Source: Pseudomonadota bacterium
GTDB taxonomy: Bacteria > Desulfobacterota > BSN033 > WVXP01 > G020346125
Length of the DNA stretch: 10,064 nucleotides
Direction of reading: 5' to 3'
Assembly: GCA_030608745.1 (NCBI GenBank)
Contig: JAUWDQ010000084.1
Location: forward strand, 1-10,064
Every line of letters begins with the position of its first letter. Position 1 is the stretch's first letter. The notes below the pieces were generated by a model. It did no database searches. It was not told where the DNA came from and saw nothing but the letters and a program-made list of their open reading frames with translations. The position numbers were made by a program, and so were the translations under genes. This document shows positions 6,820 through 10,064 of the stretch, in pieces.

Positions 6820-7016
6820 TAGCTAAAATTCTTTAATGTTCGCTCCAGGGAACCCGGCCAACAATCTTTTCGAAATGACCTCGGGAGTTTGGATCTGGTT
6901 TTTTCTCATTCCTTTCAGCCGAGTTTGGGTGCTGCCGTTGTGCGGTGCTGCAGTTTGAAGGATGAGTTTACGCTCAGGAACAGGGGAGTTACCCACTGAG
7001 ATATCGAGCGTGAAAA

Positions 7017-7045
7017 AATGTACCACGAGCAAACCATATTTTCAA
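7017..7045 (-). promoter_or_regulatory. Candidate distal promoter for tupA
   Basis: On the minus strand TTGAAA (7045-7040, 5 of 6 to consensus) and TACATT (7022-7017, 4 of 6) are 17 bases apart. If used, transcription would start near 7010 and leave a leader of about 420 nt before tupA. It stands back to back with the tupB promoter and has the same -10 sequence. A weaker alternative nearer the gene is TTGAGT/TATAGA with a 16-base spacer (6760-6733), inside the hairpin repeat. Confidence 0.4.
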
Positions 7046-7053
7046 GTGCAAAA

Positions 7054-7085
7054 GTTTATTTTAGTTATTTTAAGTTATTATTTTA
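7054..7085. promoter_or_regulatory. Three GTTATTTTA-like motifs spaced 10 bp between divergent promoters
   Basis: GTTTATTTTA (7054-7063), GTTATTTTA (7064-7072) and GTTATTATTTTA (7074-7085) begin exactly 10 bases apart, one helical turn. The stretch is almost pure A+T and lies between the minus-strand -35 (7040-7045) and the plus-strand -35 (7094-7099). It could be an UP element, curved DNA or an operator for the regulator encoded downstream. The function is inferred from position only. Confidence 0.4.
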
Positions 7086-7093
7086 TATCTGAG

Positions 7094-7122
7094 TTGACTC
7101 CTATTCCTTTTTCTGTTACATT
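7094..7122 (+). promoter_or_regulatory. Sigma-70-type promoter for tupBC-regulator operon
   Basis: TTGACT (7094-7099, 5 of 6) and TACATT (7117-7122, 4 of 6) are separated by exactly 17 bases, with the AT-rich phased motif upstream. Transcription would start near 7129, leaving about 22 bases before the tupB ATG with a weak GGGTGA ribosome-binding sequence. Confidence 0.6.
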
Positions 7123-7150
7123 TCGATGAAGAGATTTAATCGGGTGAATC

Positions 7151-7846
7151 ATGGAATATCTTGTCGAGGCTTTTGGTAATTCCATAGAACTCATCTTCTC
7201 CCTTGACGGAGAGATCTACGGGATCGTTGGAAGGTCGGTGTTTTTTGCCCTGACGGCCACGTTCCTGGCGGCCCTGTGCGGGGTGCCCATCGGTTTTCTC
7301 GTTGCCACCAAAAGGTTCCGGGGAAGATCGGGATTATTGACCGTCATGAACACCCTCATGGCCCTGCCCACGGTGGTTATTGGCCTCCTTGCTTACGGTT
7401 TTTTCTCCCGCCGGGCTCCATTGGGTTTTTTGGATCTGCTTTTTAGCCCCACTGCCGTAATTATCGGCGAATTCATCCTTTCCCTTCCCATCATCGCCAA
7501 TTTGACGGTTTCGGCTGTCCAGGCCGTAGATCCCCGGGCGATTCTGACGGCCAAAAGCCTCGGGGCGGGAAGGGTTCAGGTGGCTTGGACCATTCTGATG
7601 GAGGCACGGTTTTCCCTATTGGCTGCTATCATAGCAGGTTTTGGCCGGGCCGTTTCCGAGGTCGGATCGGCTATGATGCTGGGAGGAAACATCCGGTTCT
7701 ATACGCGGACCATGACCACCGCCATCGCCCTGGAAACGAGCAAGGGAGAGTTCGGGTTCGGTCTGGCCCTCGGATTTTTCCTCCTTTTGGTGGTCTTTTC
7801 AATCAACATCCTTTTCCACTTTTTTCAGGTGAAGGGTCGTCAATGA
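7151..7846 (+). CDS. tupB: Tungstate ABC transporter permease (TupB-like)
   Basis: This is the inner-membrane channel subunit of the tungstate importer. The 231-residue protein is highly hydrophobic, with about five membrane segments (around 28-52, 62-84, 100-122, 152-170 and 201-225). The cytoplasmic coupling loop of the binding-protein-dependent permeases is seen as AVDPRAILTAKSLGAGRVQVAWTIL split around residues 125-149, including the conserved G of the EAA motif. ALPTVVIGLLAYGFFSRRAPLG (split near 71-92) is characteristic of TupB/WtpB-type oxyanion permeases. ATG 7151 is the start. Its stop overlaps the ATPase start as ATGA, so the two are translationally coupled. The divergent tupA supplies the binding protein. 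Confidence 0.9.
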   Translation: MEYLVEAFGNSIELIFSLDGEIYGIVGRSVFFALTATFLAALCGVPIGFLVATKRFRGRSGLLTVMNTLMALPTVVIGLLAYGFFSRRAPLGFLDLLFSPTAVIIGEFILSLPIIANLTVSAVQAVDPRAILTAKSLGAGRVQVAWTILMEARFSLLAAIIAGFGRAVSEVGSAMMLGGNIRFYTRTMTTAIALETSKGEFGFGLALGFFLLLVVFSINILFHFFQVKGRQ

Positions 7847-8874
7847 TGAACGAGATTGGGGAAATGGTTCAATTGGAACTGAGAGATGTTACCCACTGCT
7901 ACAATGGAAAGATGGTTTTGGATATTCCCCATCTCTCTATCGAGAGAGGAAAGATCTACGGTGTGGTCGGACCCAACGGGTCCGGGAAGACAACGCTTCT
8001 CTCCATCATGAACCTTCTCATCCGGCCAACCACAGGGCAACTCTTTTTCGAGGGGAAATCCATCCATGACGAGGACAACAGTCGGATGGAGATACAGAGA
8101 TCCATGGCTATGACCCTCCAAACTCCTTATCTCTTTGACACCACAGTGGAAGGAAATATCGCCTACGGCCTGAGGGCTCGGGGGAATCCCAGGAAAAATT
8201 GGACCGCCATCATCGAAGATGCCCTTCAGAAGGTAGGTCTACGGGGTTTGGCAAAGAGGAGGGCCCGGGAGCTTTCGGGAGGCGAGGTCCAGCTGGTCGC
8301 CATTGCAAGGGCCTTGGTTATCGATCCGAAGATCCTGTTTCTCGATGAGCCCACGGCAAATGTGGACCTCAGGCATATCCACCAGCTTGAGGAGATCATT
8401 GCGGCCATCAATGGGGATCGTGGAACAACTATTGTTCTCGCCACGCATGACCTTTCCCAGGCATATCGGTTCGCACATTATGTCTTCCCCTTCTTTGAGG
8501 GGCGACTGGTTCCCTCCACCATGCATAATCTTTTTGGTGGTACCATAAAGTCCTCTCCGGATGGCCCCTATTTCGACACGGGCAAGATCCAGATTTGGAT
8601 CTTACAGGAGGTCTCCTCCTCTGCCTCCACTCACATTTCCATAAACCCAGAAGATATCATCGTCTCCAAGGAGCCCTTCGCCTCCAGCGCCAGGAATCGA
8701 TACGAGGGAACCATCACCCAGGTGGTTGATCAGAAGGGAAGGGTAGACTTGGTGGTCAACGCAGGGGAGAGCTTCAGGGTTCAAATCACCGAACATTCCT
8801 TTCGGAGGCTGGGATTGAATGTGGGCTCCCGGATATATGTGACCTTCAAGGCGAGCTCCGTCCATCTCCTCTGA
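7843..8874 (+). CDS. tupC: Tungstate ABC transporter ATP-binding protein with TOBE domain (TupC-like)
   Basis: This cytosolic ATPase powers TupB. In 343 residues the parts run in order: Walker A GPNGSGKTT (43-51), Q-loop Q93 in LQTP, signature LSGGE (144-148), Walker B ILFLDEP (164-170), D-loop and switch histidine THD (H202). The last 62 residues or so (about 282-343: SARNRYEGTI, FRVQIT, VTFKASSVHLL) match the TOBE/Mop oxyanion-binding fold found at the end of ModC and WtpC. This suggests that cytoplasmic tungstate or molybdate inhibits uptake. Linker residues 203-280 are less conserved. ATG 7843 overlaps the tupB stop by four bases. Earlier in-frame codons lie inside tupB and give no family-like sequence. 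The regulator gene follows after 22 bases. Confidence 0.9.
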   Translation: MMNEIGEMVQLELRDVTHCYNGKMVLDIPHLSIERGKIYGVVGPNGSGKTTLLSIMNLLIRPTTGQLFFEGKSIHDEDNSRMEIQRSMAMTLQTPYLFDTTVEGNIAYGLRARGNPRKNWTAIIEDALQKVGLRGLAKRRARELSGGEVQLVAIARALVIDPKILFLDEPTANVDLRHIHQLEEIIAAINGDRGTTIVLATHDLSQAYRFAHYVFPFFEGRLVPSTMHNLFGGTIKSSPDGPYFDTGKIQIWILQEVSSSASTHISINPEDIIVSKEPFASSARNRYEGTITQVVDQKGRVDLVVNAGESFRVQITEHSFRRLGLNVGSRIYVTFKASSVHLL

Positions 8875-8896
8875 TAGGAGCCAGTGGGGGAACTCC

Positions 8897-9811
8897 ATGG
8901 AAAAAGAGATGTTGACGGCAAGAGAAGCGGCTGCATACCTTAACCTTAACGAAAAGATCATCTACCGGCTGGTGAGGGAAGGGAGGGTTCCCGGTGCCCG
9001 CATTACCGGCAAGTGGACCTTTTCCCGATCTCAGCTCCGGGAGTGGATCGAATCCCATTCCCTTGAGGTGATAGGGTCCTTTCCCTTTTTACCTACATCG
9101 AAGGCCAAAAACGCACTGTTCATTGCTGGGAGCGACGACCTTTTGCTGGGCCGAGTCCTCGCGCGGATTCTCCATGCGGAATGCCCGGAACTCCTCGCCT
9201 TCTATGCAACTTTGGGAAGTCAGGCGGGGATCAGGGCCATCAGAGAGGGGAGGGCCCACCTGGCGGGAGTCCATCTCTACCATCCCCAAAGCGGGGAATA
9301 TAACCTGCCGTTCCTGGGTGATTTTCCGCCCAAAGAGAGACCCTTGGTGTTCAATCTGGCCTATCGAAACCAGGGATGGATGTTTCGGCCGAAAGGATCC
9401 CCCGTTTTTCAGGGTGCGGCAGACTTCCTTCAGCCGGGCACACGGCTAATCAATAGGGAGAGGGGGTCAGGAACGAGGGTGCTTCTGGATTATCTCTTGG
9501 CTAAAGATGGGATCGATTCGAAAAAGGTAGTGGGCTATACGAACGAGGTCTATACACACCTGGAGGTGGGTTTGGCCATTTTGAAGGGGGAGGCCGATGT
9601 GGGACTGGGGATCCAACCGGTAGCAGAATTCTTGGGGCTCCGTTTCCTCCCCATCACCGCCGAACGGTACGACCTGCTCGTTCCACAGGGAAATCTCTCC
9701 ATGGAACCCGTTCGGATATTTTTCAACCTCCTCCATTCGAGGAGGTTCTTGAAGGAAGCAAGGGCACTGCCTGGATACGACCTGAAGGATTCGGGGAAGA
9801 TACTCCAGTGA
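8897..9811 (+). CDS. One-component regulator: excisionase-type HTH fused to PBP-like ligand domain
   Basis: The 304-residue protein starts with an excisionase/MerR-like winged HTH (about 5-53; LTAREAAAYLNLNEKIIYRL, then GKWTFSRSQLREWI). The rest (about 70-290) matches the periplasmic-binding-protein-like domain (PF12727 type), including LGSQAGIRAI, HLAGVHLYHP, LINRERGSGTRVLLDYLL and GEADVGLGIQPVAE. It has no signal peptide, so the domain would sense a ligand in the cytosol. Position directly after tupC, 22 bases away and with GTGGGGGAA just before ATG 8897, makes tungstate or molybdate the likely ligand and the tupA/tupB intergenic region the likely target. Both are inferences. It is not a ModE or TunR homologue by architecture. 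No terminator follows it. Confidence 0.85.
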   Translation: MEKEMLTAREAAAYLNLNEKIIYRLVREGRVPGARITGKWTFSRSQLREWIESHSLEVIGSFPFLPTSKAKNALFIAGSDDLLLGRVLARILHAECPELLAFYATLGSQAGIRAIREGRAHLAGVHLYHPQSGEYNLPFLGDFPPKERPLVFNLAYRNQGWMFRPKGSPVFQGAADFLQPGTRLINRERGSGTRVLLDYLLAKDGIDSKKVVGYTNEVYTHLEVGLAILKGEADVGLGIQPVAEFLGLRFLPITAERYDLLVPQGNLSMEPVRIFFNLLHSRRFLKEARALPGYDLKDSGKILQ

Positions 9812-9821
9812 AGGGGACAGG

Positions 9822-9938
9822 GCAATAGGCATAACAGAGCATGTTGAACCGTTTGAACACCTCCTGGAGGATGGCCAAAAACCGCTCCGTGTCGTGATCG
9901 TCTTGAAATATAGGCAAGCGGGCATTCCTTTCTGTAGA
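9822..9938 (-). pseudogene. Fragment of a REP-associated tyrosine transposase (RAYT, IS200-like fold)
   Basis: Read on the minus strand, this gives STERNARLPIFQDDHDTER followed by FLAILQEVFKRFNMLCYAYC. This is the N-terminal region of RAYT/Y1-type transposases, typically RGN-x-R-x-x-IF-x-DD-x-D-R-x-x-FL with AYC before the HxH metal site. Here the match ends at AYC, where PVPF replaces the expected LM-x-NHYH. The catalytic His-x-His and Tyr are absent, and an in-frame stop lies a few codons before the fragment. It is a relic of roughly 40 codons, abutting the 3' end of the regulator gene. RAYTs mobilise palindromic REP sequences. Confidence 0.75.
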
Positions 9939-10000
9939 ACCATTTCAGCTAGCGGACATATTTATACTAGGCTCATCTCCAAAAAAGTTGGTGGTCATAG

Positions 10001-10035
10001 AAGGATTCAAGGGGTCAAGGATTCAAGGATTCAGG
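10001..10035. repeat. Octamer tandem repeat AAGGATTC
   Basis: Four 8-bp units lie in register: AAGGATTC (10001), AAGGGGTC (10009), AAGGATTC (10017) and AAGGATTC (10025), then AGG. They sit immediately before the short coding start at the window's edge. Such octamers are, from memory, seen upstream of four-helix-bundle protein genes in related genomes. Confidence 0.7.
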
Positions 10036-10039
10036 TGAA

Positions 10040-10064
10040 ATGATTAAACATTACAAAGAATTGA
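10040..10064 (+). CDS. Start of a probable four-helix-bundle protein gene (cut by window edge)
   Basis: ATG 10040 follows AGGTGAA and gives MIKHYKEL before the window ends. That opening matches the four-helix-bundle family related to proteins encoded in 23S rRNA intervening sequences (typically (M)KHYKEL followed by VWQK). Only eight residues are visible, so this rests on N-terminal resemblance and the octamer repeats in front. The function of the family is unclear. Confidence 0.4.

Larger units (their letters stand above)
6589..7150. other. 562-bp divergent intergenic region of the tup locus
   Basis: It holds the hairpin repeat, two divergent promoter candidates and the phased AT-rich motif described separately. 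A further inverted pair, ACGCTC (6970-6975) and GAGCGT (7006-7011), could form a hairpin at the very start of the putative tupA leader. The only open frame of note (minus, 6823-7032, 69 codons from TTG) has no convincing ribosome-binding site and no recognised motif. I saw nothing matching the molybdenum/tungsten-cofactor riboswitch by eye. Confidence 0.55.

Noticed and set aside
6823..7032. Small minus-strand open frame of 69 codons between tupA and tupB
   Set aside because: It needs a TTG start without a good ribosome-binding site, matches no family I recognise and overlaps the promoter region; more likely leader or repeat sequence.
7585..7842. Upstream extension of the TupC frame
   Set aside because: It lies wholly inside tupB in another frame and gives low-complexity, non-ATPase sequence.
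9846..9900. CCTCCTGGAGG palindrome as a terminator for the regulator gene
   Set aside because: No T-run follows, and the bases belong to the transposase relic.

Overview
The window (about half G+C) reads as the chromosome of an anaerobic Desulfobacterota-like (former Deltaproteobacteria) organism. This is inferred from the ispH-rpsA gene order, a tungstate ABC transporter paired with a periplasmic-binding-protein-like regulator, and several kinds of small dispersed repeat. No rRNA or taxonomic marker was available to confirm it.

Layout. The tail of an unidentified gene (1-59) is followed by a 147-bp imperfect palindromic element (64-210). Then come ispH (isoprenoid synthesis) and rpsA (ribosomal protein S1, six S1 domains plus a duplicated charged tail), which has its own promoter and a strong rho-independent terminator (3181-3218). 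A second plus-strand group holds a solitary ECF-transporter T protein, a DHH/DHHA1 phosphoesterase overlapping it by four bases, and a NUDIX hydrolase. The 3' end of the NUDIX gene runs into 23 heptamer repeats (5567-5743).

The right half is a tungstate-uptake locus. tupA (binding protein) is on the minus strand. It is separated by a 562-bp intergenic region from the divergent plus-strand genes tupB (permease), tupC (ATPase with C-terminal TOBE domain) and a regulator joining an excisionase-type HTH to a ligand-binding domain. TupA captures tungstate outside the membrane, TupBC imports it, and the regulator is a plausible intracellular oxyanion sensor for the divergent promoters. The intergenic region holds two back-to-back promoter candidates, an AT-rich set of three motifs spaced 10 bp apart, a possible leader of about 420 nt for tupA, and a nested hairpin repeat.

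The right end is mobile-element debris: a minus-strand fragment of a REP-associated tyrosine transposase (RAYT), octamer repeats, and what looks like the first eight codons of a four-helix-bundle protein gene cut by the window edge.

I found no wholly new defence or metabolic system. The items most worth following up are the tup control region with its regulator, the three different small repeat families next to a RAYT relic, and the palindrome sitting on the ispH translation start.
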